Below, piece after piece: positions 1 to 5,455 of a stretch of 5,766 nt of DNA (position 1 is the stretch's first letter; each line of letters starts with the position of its first letter). The notes under the pieces are model-generated. The model was not told the DNA's origin. It was given only the letters and a program-made list of their open reading frames with translations, and made no database searches. The DNA lies in assembly GCA_030667645.1 (NCBI GenBank), contig DAOUVM010000184.1, positions 1 to 5,766 on the forward strand. Reading direction: 5' to 3'. Source of the stretch: Ardenticatenales bacterium (lineage in GTDB: Bacteria; Chloroflexota; Anaerolineae; Promineifilales; UBA4811). The position numbers were made by a program, and so were the translations under genes.

Positions 1-909
1 ACCTCCTCGCCGGATTACCTTGTTCCACCCGTTTCTAGCATGGTGCAGCACGCATTGGGAGCCGAGGGGGTGGGTGCCTTTACCCTTGTTGCTGGCTGCA
101 CTGGCTTCGTCTATGCGCTGGCCACCGCACAGCAGTATATCGCCGGAGGAATGGCCGATAATATTCTGGTGGTGGGTACCGAGATTCTCAGCCGGAATGT
201 CAACTGGAAGGACCGCAACACATGCGTCCTGTTTGGAGATGGGTCGGCGGCCGTGGTGGTGCAGGCGACCGACAGGCCGACCGGAGTTCTTTCGTACGTG
301 TTGGGGTCACGCGGCTCGGGAGCCAATGCGTTGATCGTGCGCGGCATCGGGACCACGAACCCGGTGAGCCAGAGGGTCTTGGACGAAGGGCTCCACTTCC
401 TTGAGATGGATGGTCCAGAGGTGTTCAAGTTCGCCACCCGGACGATGTCCAGAGCGGTGCGGCGGGTTGTGGCGCAAAGCGGACTGGAACTGGAGGACAT
501 CGACCTGATCGTCCCGCACCAGGCGAACACGCGCATAATCGAGTTGGCGGCCCGCTTCTTGCGTATGCCGTTGGACAAGTTCTACGTAAACGTGGATCGT
601 TATGGGAATACGTCAGCCGCCTCTATTCCACTGGCGCTGTACGATGCGCTTGAGGATGGCTCGGCAAAGGACGGGGATACCATAGTGCTGGTCGGGTTTG
701 GCGCCGGCCTTACCTGGGCTGCCACTGTGGTCAAGCTGGGGATAACGGAACCTGCCCCTGAACTCTCCACTCGACGCTGGATATCGCTGGAGCAGTTCAT
801 GAGAGTCGCCAACCAGGCGGCCGGCCGGGTGACCGAGACTGTCACACCGATCTTGTTGCCCCTGTACACACGCGCCCTGCGTGTTCGGAAGCGGGTACGG
901 CGAAAATAG
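1..909 (+). CDS. fabH: 3-oxoacyl-ACP synthase III (FabH/KAS III), 5' truncated by window edge
   Basis: This enzyme condenses an acyl-CoA starter, classically acetyl-CoA, with malonyl-ACP to begin type II fatty-acid synthesis in the cytoplasm. The frame is open from base 1 (TSSPDYLVPP...), matching the conserved stretch before the FabH active site, so the ATG at 40 is internal and roughly the first 100 residues are missing. The nucleophile sits in AGCTGFVYAL (Cys codon 97-99). The catalytic His is in PHQAN (517-519) and the Asn in GNTSAASIP (607-609), so the triad is complete. DRNTCVLFGDGSAAV is another family motif. The usual KAS III fold ends near VGFGAGLTWAATVVKL (about 738). Here about 56 further residues follow, ending in the very basic RVRKRVRRK. 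Specificity could be for acetyl, branched or longer starters, or the protein could belong to a KAS III relative in another pathway. The TAG stop is at 907-909. Confidence 0.93.
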   Translation, partial: TSSPDYLVPPVSSMVQHALGAEGVGAFTLVAGCTGFVYALATAQQYIAGGMADNILVVGTEILSRNVNWKDRNTCVLFGDGSAAVVVQATDRPTGVLSYVLGSRGSGANALIVRGIGTTNPVSQRVLDEGLHFLEMDGPEVFKFATRTMSRAVRRVVAQSGLELEDIDLIVPHQANTRIIELAARFLRMPLDKFYVNVDRYGNTSAASIPLALYDALEDGSAKDGDTIVLVGFGAGLTWAATVVKLGITEPAPELSTRRWISLEQFMRVANQAAGRVTETVTPILLPLYTRALRVRKRVRRK

Positions 910-1015
910 CTGTCGGCACGGGCGGACCGCAGTCTGACCGGCGAGAGCGAAAAAAGGAGGGGGGTGCGGCCCGGCCCGACTGGTTGGTTGGAGGGCAGTC
1001 TTCGTTTCCAGTTAT

Positions 1016-1054
1016 CGCGGGCCGGAATGGGCTGACAGGTGTTTCCTGGCCGCG
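1016..1054 (+). terminator. Imperfect GC-rich hairpin downstream of fabH
   Basis: CGCGGGCCGGAA (1016-1027) can pair with TTCCTGGCCGCG (1043-1054). The outer CGCGG/CCGCG and inner GGAA/TTCC stems are exact and are separated by a small internal mismatch or bulge. No T-tract follows, so this is not a classical intrinsic terminator. It may be a rho-type, processing or chance structure. Confidence 0.3.
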
Positions 1055-1093
1055 AAATCAGGGCGTCGCGGATTCTGGCGGTTTGCGTCAGAC

Positions 1094-1122
1094 TTGCGTG
1101 GCGCTGGCCGTTATGGTACCCT
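1094..1122 (+). promoter_or_regulatory. Possible weak extended -10 promoter for the WD40 gene
   Basis: TTGCGT (1094-1099) lies 17 bases before TACCCT (1117-1122), which is preceded by TG at 1114-1115 as in extended -10 promoters. Each hexamer matches only three of six consensus positions. Position (about 40 bases before the ATG) and spacing are the main support. Confidence 0.3.
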
Positions 1123-1163
1123 GTGACCAATCATCCTGCGGTATGAGAAAGATGTGAGGTCAC

Positions 1164-2366
1164 ATGCTAAAGGGAGTCAAGCGTCCTTTTCTCATCCTGT
1201 TGATTGTGTGCCTGGTCCTGGCCGCTGCGCTGGGAGGCGTCCTGATCTCAAGCACTGTCATGACCCTGATAGACGGACTGGGGGAAGCGTCTGCGGAACC
1301 GACGGCGGTGCATGCGCCGACACTCACGGGGGTCCCCACTCTTGGTCAACTCTCCCCCTTGCCGACTGCCACGGTCCCGCCCGAAACGGCGACCCCTACT
1401 CTTTCGCCGGCGCCTCAGCCATCGATCACCAAGGAACCTGAATCTGCCTGGCGGATTGCTGCGCTGTCCGGCATGGGCAGCGATTGCACAGATCTGGACT
1501 TTGGTCCAGATGGAGCTACTCTGGCCATCGCCGGCCGAGATGGGGTCGTGCGGCTGGTTAATGCCGTCACCGGGGCTGTTCAGCATACCCTTGAGGGTCA
1601 CGCTTTGCAGGTCAACCAGATCGTCTTTGCTCCTGATGGAAGCTGGTTGGTTTCGGCGGCAGATGACGGCACGCTGTTGAGGTGGGACGTGGCTTCTGGC
1701 GAGCAGTTGGCTGTTCTCGGTGACGGAACGCTGGGCAAGCTAACTGCGCTCGACATCAGCCCCGGCGAGGATTGGATCGCCTCTGGCAACGCCGGCGGCG
1801 TGGTGAGTCTGTGGAATGCCAACACTGGAGAACGGAGTTTCAGGTTTGACAAGAGCCACCTCACCCGGGTTTCCGGACTGAGCTTTAGTCCTGATGGCTC
1901 TCAGTTCGCCTCGGCCGATCTCAACGGGTGGATTGTCCTTTCCCCGGTAGATGGCAGCCCTGGCGAGGTGTTTGTTCGCGACCCGGACCCGGTGCACGAT
2001 GTGGTCTACGCCCTGGATGGTCGGCTCGTCACCGCCAATACGCAGGGCGTTTGGGTGTGGGATGTGGCCACCGGTGCGGGGCTGGTTCTGGAACCGGCCG
2101 CGGCAGTTGGCCCGGTGGATCGCCTGGCAGTCAGCGCTGATGGTATCCTGCTGGCTGCGTTGGCGCGCAGCGGCGCTGTCTGGATCTGGGAGCTGGCGGA
2201 ACACCATCTGCAGGCGACCATTCCGCCGGATGTGACTCGTGCTCGTTCCTTGGCGTTCAGCCCTACCTGTGATGCTTGCCCCGCAGAGCCCGGCTGGATG
2301 CTCGCTATCGGTGGGGAGAACGGGCGCGTCTGGCTGTGGGGCATTGAGCAAGTGCCGGCAGAGTGA
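1164..2366 (+). CDS. Membrane-anchored (or secreted) WD40 beta-propeller protein
   Basis: The 400-residue product starts at ATG 1164, preceded by GAGG at 1156-1159. Lysines and arginine at 3-7 precede one hydrophobic segment (about 8-30), so the rest should lie outside the cytoplasmic membrane. A cleavable signal with a site near ASA (42-44) is also possible, and there is no lipobox. Residues about 45-92 form a Pro/Thr/Ser-rich linker. Seven WD40-type repeats follow (roughly 107-146, 147-188, 189-232, 233-274, 275-313, 314-355, 356-397), enough for one closed propeller. Typical cores are FAPDGSWLVSAADDGTLLRWD and VWVWDVATG. Blade 7 has an insertion containing CDAC (369-372). WD40 propellers are protein-binding scaffolds. 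No catalytic domain is fused and the partner cannot be told from the sequence. It appears to be transcribed alone, with gaps of more than 250 bases on both sides. Confidence 0.88.
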   Translation: MLKGVKRPFLILLIVCLVLAAALGGVLISSTVMTLIDGLGEASAEPTAVHAPTLTGVPTLGQLSPLPTATVPPETATPTLSPAPQPSITKEPESAWRIAALSGMGSDCTDLDFGPDGATLAIAGRDGVVRLVNAVTGAVQHTLEGHALQVNQIVFAPDGSWLVSAADDGTLLRWDVASGEQLAVLGDGTLGKLTALDISPGEDWIASGNAGGVVSLWNANTGERSFRFDKSHLTRVSGLSFSPDGSQFASADLNGWIVLSPVDGSPGEVFVRDPDPVHDVVYALDGRLVTANTQGVWVWDVATGAGLVLEPAAAVGPVDRLAVSADGILLAALARSGAVWIWELAEHHLQATIPPDVTRARSLAFSPTCDACPAEPGWMLAIGGENGRVWLWGIEQVPAE

Positions 2367-2393
2367 GGTCGCGATTCCTGCTCCCAGCTACTC

Positions 2394-2414
2394 ATGGCTG
2401 TCAATGGTAGCCAT
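2394..2414 (+). terminator. Short hairpin after the WD40 gene
   Basis: ATGGCT (2394-2399) pairs exactly with AGCCAT (2409-2414) across a 9-base loop, 27 bases after the WD40 stop. The stem is short and no T-run follows, so a terminator role is only suggested by position. Confidence 0.25.
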
Positions 2415-2441
2415 AGGCAGAGGGCGTGGCCAGCAGCAGGC

Positions 2442-2480
2442 TTTCCCGCCCTGGAACTCAAGTGGAGACGGGCGGGCAAA
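2442..2480. repeat. Inverted repeat CCCGCCC / GGGCGGG
   Basis: CCCGCCC (2445-2451) is the exact complement of GGGCGGG (2470-2476) across an 18-base loop. Flanking TTT (2442-2444) and AAA (2478-2480) can extend the stem past one bulged C. This is the strongest stem in the gap. It could fold in RNA of either strand. Confidence 0.45.
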
Positions 2481-2627
2481 CACAGTCGCACCATCTGAGC
2501 GGAGCGCTCCAGCCCGTTCGTTCCCGGCATACGATCATCAAAGATGACCGAGTTGGTGCGGGTGGCGGCCAACGCGGCACGCGTGGAGGCGGGCAGGTGG
2601 GCGGCGCCTCTGCGAGCGGGGTGGCGC

Positions 2628-2643
2628 TGATGAACTGTCATCA
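2628..2643. repeat. Perfect 6-bp hairpin TGATGA-ACTG-TCATCA
   Basis: TGATGA (2628-2633) and TCATCA (2638-2643) are exact inverted repeats with a 4-base loop. The structure sits 45 bases before the first possible Mut7-C start, within its probable leader. A similar TCATC-AAA-GATGA structure lies at 2535-2547. Confidence 0.4.
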
Positions 2644-2688
2644 AGATGGCGAAGGCCTTGGCTATCCACGTCGGGGCAAGAAACGACC

Positions 2689-3486
2689 ATGTTCGCGTTT
2701 TTGCCTACCATGATCCAGGCAGCTTTTCGATTCTATGCGGAACTGAATGACTTTCTCCCGGCAAGGAGGCGACACCAGATCATCGCTCGTACCTTTAACC
2801 GGGGCCAATCGGTGAAGCATCTTTTCGAAGCCCTGGGCGTACCTCATCCGGAAGTCGAGCTAGTTCTGGCAAACGGCCGGTCAGTGGGCTTTGGCTACCT
2901 GGTGAGGAACGGTGATTCGATAAGCATCTATCCTCCCTTCAAATCGATCGATGTCTCCTCTGTGACCAGCGTCCAACCCCGTCCGTTGAGCGAGTTCCGT
3001 TTTGTCCTGGACGGCCACCTGGGACGGCTGGCGGCCTACCTGCGCATGGTGGGTTTCGATACCCGTTACCAGAATGACTTTGACGACGCGGAACTGGCTC
3101 GGATCTCCAACTGCGAGGAAAGGATTCTGCTCACTCGAGATCGTGGCTTGTTGAAGCGAAGTGAGGTCGTCAATGGTCGTTGGCTGCGAGAGATGAGCCC
3201 CAAGAAGCAATTGGTGGAGGTGTTGCAGCGCTACGATCTGTTTGGGGCGGTTGCTCCCTTTCGGAGATGCCTGAGCTGCAACAGCATGTTGCAGCCCGCT
3301 CCAGAGGAGATGGTGAATCGCTCGGTGCCACCCATGGCCCGGCAGAACTGTGACAAGTTCCTTTTCTGTCAACCATGCGCCAAGGTGTATTGGAGTGGCT
3401 CGCATGTACGCCGGATGTGGAACCTGATCGAGTGGGCCCTGGCACACGGCCGGGCTGGCGGGCCGTCCGCCGCTGATGAACCGTAA
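2689..3486 (+). CDS. Ubiquitin-like + Mut7-C (PIN-type) RNase domain protein
   Basis: Numbering is from the ATG at 2689. Residues about 11-90 form a ThiS/MoaD-like ubiquitin fold typical of the N-terminal domain of Mut7-C proteins (FRFYAELNDFLP, LFEALGVPHPEVELVLANG, NGDSISIYPPF). Residues about 103-247 are the Mut7-C domain, a PIN-like predicted RNase. Acidic residues D108 (VLDGHLGRLAAYLRM), D132/D133 and D151 (LLTRDRGLL) are likely metal ligands. A zinc ribbon follows, with C194/C197 (CLSC) and C227/C230 (CQPC), then the family signature KVYWSGSHVRRM. Activity is inferred from the family, and the RNA substrate is unknown. The ATG at 2710 (MIQAAFRFYAELNDF) fits the usual N-terminus of the family as well as or better than 2689. 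Neither has a clear Shine-Dalgarno, so the start is uncertain. The 3' end overlaps the MFS gene by 11 bases. Confidence 0.9.
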   Translation: MFAFLPTMIQAAFRFYAELNDFLPARRRHQIIARTFNRGQSVKHLFEALGVPHPEVELVLANGRSVGFGYLVRNGDSISIYPPFKSIDVSSVTSVQPRPLSEFRFVLDGHLGRLAAYLRMVGFDTRYQNDFDDAELARISNCEERILLTRDRGLLKRSEVVNGRWLREMSPKKQLVEVLQRYDLFGAVAPFRRCLSCNSMLQPAPEEMVNRSVPPMARQNCDKFLFCQPCAKVYWSGSHVRRMWNLIEWALAHGRAGGPSAADEP

Positions 3487-4615
3487 CCTCAAGACCCTCG
3501 CTTTTGCCCTGTTCACCTGGGCATTGGGCGAAGGATTGTTCCTGTACCTGGTTCCGCTGTACCTGGGCGAACTTGGCGCGAGTGCCGCACAGATTGGCAC
3601 TTTGATTGGGCTATCGTCGCTGGCGCAGGCTGTGGTGATGATCCCGGCCGGGTTTGCCACTGATCGACTGGGGGCGCACCGCGTGCTAGTAGGCGGCTGG
3701 CTGACCGGATTGGCCGCCGCAATAGTCATGGCGAGCGCAAACGGCATGTCGCTGTTTGCTGCTGGGTGGATCGTGTACGGCCTGTCAGCCTGGGTGGTTC
3801 CTGCCCTGACCAGCTATGTCATCAGCCAAAGGGGATCGCTCAAGCCCGAGAGAGCGCTGACGTGGGTCTTTTCGGCCTTTTCGGCCGGTCTGGTCATCTC
3901 TCCCGCGCTGGGAGGCCTGATTGGGGAGCAGTTCGGCCTGCGCGCCTCTTTTGTTGTGGCGGCGGGGCTATTTGGAGTCTCTAACGTGGTCGTGCTTTTG
4001 GTACGGCCGCAAGCAGCAGAGGTCAAGGCGTCCGATTACAGTGACACAAGCCTGCTGCGAAATCGGCGCTTTGTGGGGCTCATGGGGGTAGTGTTTGTGG
4101 CGATGTTCGCGCTCTGGTTGGGCATCCCGTTGGCACCGATCTATCTGCAGGAGCGATGGGGGGCAAGGGTCGCGGAGGTAGGTTTGCTGGGATCGGCCGC
4201 CTCGCTTGGTGAAGTGGCATTGGCGCTGTTTCTTGGCAGCCGGCCGCCGCGCAAGGCATTCATCGCCCTCCAGGCGGTTGGCCTGGTGTACCTGTTGATT
4301 CTGTTGAGCACCGGCCAAGTAGGGTGGCTGGCGCTGGGGTTCTTTTTCCGCGCGGGAGCGCTGGTCTCACGCCAATTCATAGATGCCATCTCGGCACGCG
4401 TGGTTGCACACTCGCAATTGGGGCTAGCCTTTGCCATCAGCGCAACCGTGAGCCGAGCGGCCGGCGTGGCGTCGGCCGCCTCTGCTGGGCATCTATATGC
4501 CATCCGGGCACACTTGCCGTTTCAGCTTGGACTGCTGTTGATTCCCCTGGCCATCGTGTTGACCCAGTGCTTTGCACCCCGGCCCGGCGGTCGGGAAGCT
4601 AAAGCAGGACCGTGA
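3476..4615 (+). CDS. Major facilitator superfamily (MFS) transporter
   Basis: The 379-residue product has about 12 hydrophobic spans (near 7-31, 38-60, 70-88, 92-116, 128-150, 155-176, 199-222, 232-254, 261-279, 284-303, 314-338 and 346-366) and a central loop around 178-198. This is the 6+6 architecture of MFS secondary carriers in the cytoplasmic membrane. The loop between spans 2 and 3 carries motif A (GFATDRLGAHR, 59-69). SPALGGLIG in span 5 resembles motif C of the drug-efflux antiporter branch, so export is plausible. The substrate cannot be told. The equivalent motif between spans 8 and 9 is degenerate (GSRPPRK). The ATG at 3476 lies inside the end of the Mut7-C gene with no obvious Shine-Dalgarno, which suggests translation coupled to termination of the upstream gene. 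The TGA stop is at 4613-4615. Confidence 0.9.
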   Translation: MNRNLKTLAFALFTWALGEGLFLYLVPLYLGELGASAAQIGTLIGLSSLAQAVVMIPAGFATDRLGAHRVLVGGWLTGLAAAIVMASANGMSLFAAGWIVYGLSAWVVPALTSYVISQRGSLKPERALTWVFSAFSAGLVISPALGGLIGEQFGLRASFVVAAGLFGVSNVVVLLVRPQAAEVKASDYSDTSLLRNRRFVGLMGVVFVAMFALWLGIPLAPIYLQERWGARVAEVGLLGSAASLGEVALALFLGSRPPRKAFIALQAVGLVYLLILLSTGQVGWLALGFFFRAGALVSRQFIDAISARVVAHSQLGLAFAISATVSRAAGVASAASAGHLYAIRAHLPFQLGLLLIPLAIVLTQCFAPRPGGREAKAGP

Positions 4616-4675
4616 GATGGTGTACTGCAATCAACCTGGTGATGTACCGGTCGTGATCGCCCGTGCGGCCGGCAG

Positions 4676-4693
4676 ACCGCGAGGTCACGCGGT
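4676..4693. repeat. Inverted repeat ACCGCG-AGGTCA-CGCGGT abutting a promoter
   Basis: ACCGCG (4676-4681) and CGCGGT (4688-4693) are exact inverted repeats with a 6-base spacer. The right arm touches the -35 hexamer at 4693. It could be an operator for a dimeric regulator or the transcript-end hairpin of the MFS gene, although no T-run follows. Confidence 0.4.
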
Positions 4694-4720
4694 TGCACCC
4701 CTGTGAGCTTGGAATATAAT
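4693..4720 (+). promoter_or_regulatory. Sigma70-type promoter for the 4769 gene
   Basis: TTGCAC (4693-4698) is followed after 16 bases by a perfect TATAAT (4715-4720). The expected transcription start is near 4727, about 40 bases before the ATG at 4769. This is the best promoter in the window. It indicates that the downstream gene is transcribed separately from the MFS gene and rules against the GTG at 4703 as its start. Confidence 0.6.
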
Positions 4721-4768
4721 CGCGGGTGCGACTTGAGAGGCCCGTGCCTGATTTCGGAAAGAGCCAAT

Positions 4769-5383
4769 ATGTCAGAGAGAATCGTAATGGCAGCCACTGT
4801 GCAACTGCCATACCAGTTTGTTCGGGACACGCTGTCCAATCGCCAAGCTATGGAGATGGTGCGCGACTGGGTCGGGGACTATATGAGCGGCACCGCACTG
4901 GTGAGCAGTTGGACCCCTTACTGGAAAGAGATGCTGATTCGCCGGCCGGGCAACCGCGATATCGAGTTGCGCTTCCGCCAAGGGGGGCCGGTCCAAATAG
5001 ACCAATCCCAGGACCGGATTCTCTCCGAATCGAGGCGAGTGGAGTTTGAGCAAGCTCTGCTCTCGCTGATGGACGAACTGGGGTGCGCGCTGACACAGCG
5101 GCGAGTCGCGGACGCTGTTCAGTCTGAGTATCGCGACGCCTCGCGCCAGGTGAGAGAGGATGATTCCATCCTAATTCAGTTCCAGGTTCCACCTCTGGCA
5201 AGCGGGTCTGATTCAGCACCCATCGAGATGGCAATGGTGATTCGGAACGATCAATCCATCGACATCTTTGCTCATTGCTCGGACAAGGCTGGCGGGGAGG
5301 ATTCCATCCGCCTTCTGCTGGCTGATCTCCAGGTCGGCGGCGTTCCACTGGAGAGGACGGGGCCCATCAACCAGCGCCGATAG
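4769..5383 (+). CDS. Hypothetical protein, 204 residues, unknown function
   Basis: I do not recognise this family. The frame is open from a GTG at 4703, but that codon lies between the -35 and -10 of the promoter, so ATG 4769 was chosen. It has a GGAAAGAG-type Shine-Dalgarno at 4756-4763. ATG 4787, after AGAGAGA, is a second possibility. The product has no signal peptide or membrane span and should be cytoplasmic. By eye it has an N-terminal helical part (about 14-40), a beta-rich part (55-78, DIELRFRQGGPVQID), a long charged helical stretch (85-131), then strands SILIQFQVPP (133-142) and IEMAMVIRNDQSIDIFAH (152-169), and a last helix around 178-188. This looks like a compact alpha/beta domain without a cysteine or histidine cluster that would suggest metal binding. 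It is a single gene, convergent with the ABC permease. Confidence 0.8.
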   Translation: MSERIVMAATVQLPYQFVRDTLSNRQAMEMVRDWVGDYMSGTALVSSWTPYWKEMLIRRPGNRDIELRFRQGGPVQIDQSQDRILSESRRVEFEQALLSLMDELGCALTQRRVADAVQSEYRDASRQVREDDSILIQFQVPPLASGSDSAPIEMAMVIRNDQSIDIFAHCSDKAGGEDSIRLLLADLQVGGVPLERTGPINQRR

Positions 5384-5403
5384 ACGCGGGCTTGGGGAGA
5401 CAC

Positions 5404-5445
5404 GCTCTGCTGCGGCCCGCCGGACGGCGCTGTGCGGTGCAGAGC
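5404..5445. terminator. Possible bidirectional terminator hairpin between convergent genes
   Basis: GCTCTGC (5404-5410) pairs exactly with GCAGAGC (5439-5445). The 28-base loop contains an inner CGCC-GGAC-GGCG stem. An alternative pairing joins CTGCTGC (5407-5413) with GCAGCAG (5448-5454). The structure lies in the 72 bases between two stop codons facing each other. There is no T-run on either strand, so termination is inferred from position only. Confidence 0.4.
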
Positions 5446-5455
5446 AGGCAGCAGG

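Larger units (their letters stand above)
910..1163. other. Intergenic region between fabH and the WD40 gene
   Basis: This 254-base gap carries no convincing ORF. It holds an imperfect hairpin (1016-1054) and, near its 3' end, a weak promoter-like pair and a Shine-Dalgarno-like GAGG at 1156-1159 that serves the ATG at 1164. The stretch 951-960 (AAAAGGAGG-like) resembles a ribosome-binding site, but no reading frame of note follows it. Confidence 0.6.
2367..2688. other. 322-base gene-free gap with several inverted repeats
   Basis: No reading frame here looks protein-like over a useful length. The gap holds hairpins at 2394-2414, 2442-2480, 2535-2547 and 2628-2643, a perfect 10-base palindrome GGAGCGCTCC (2501-2510), and a near-duplicate short motif (2535-2546 and 2638-2648). 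None matches the conserved core of a riboswitch or housekeeping RNA that I can recognise. It could be the 3' end of the WD40 transcript plus a 5' leader for the Mut7-C gene, or an unannotated small RNA. Confidence 0.5.

Noticed and set aside
600..1130. Antisense frame covering the fabH end and the following gap
   Set aside because: Its composition is Arg/Ser-rich, with no motif and no ribosome-binding site or promoter that I could see.
1203..1220. Possible lipobox in the WD40 protein (LIVC)
   Set aside because: The residue before Cys is Val, not Gly/Ala/Ser, and Cys lies in the middle of the hydrophobic stretch. A plain anchor or a type I signal is more likely.
1740..2351. Antisense frame of 203 residues
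   Set aside because: It is a shadow of the WD40 gene with no domain signature.
2474..2481. GGGCAAAC, resembling part of the c-di-GMP-I (GEMM) riboswitch core
   Set aside because: The rest of the conserved core and the tetraloop-receptor elements are absent.
2544..2630. 28-codon ORF beginning MTELVRVAANAARVEAG
   Set aside because: It has no Shine-Dalgarno, ends inside a hairpin and is short enough to occur by chance. It could be a small protein but cannot be supported.
2006..2644. Antisense frame of 212 residues with a response-regulator-like string (FDDRMPGTNGLER)
   Set aside because: Only this short string resembles a receiver domain. The rest is low-complexity Arg/Ala/Ser-rich shadow sequence, and most of it lies opposite the WD40 gene.
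2881..3747. Antisense frame of 288 residues
   Set aside because: It lies opposite the well-supported Mut7-C and MFS genes and has no recognisable motif. Long antisense frames are common in GC-rich DNA.
4703..4768. Upstream GTG start extending the 204-residue protein by 22 residues
   Set aside because: The GTG lies between the -35 and -10 hexamers of the promoter, before the expected transcription start.
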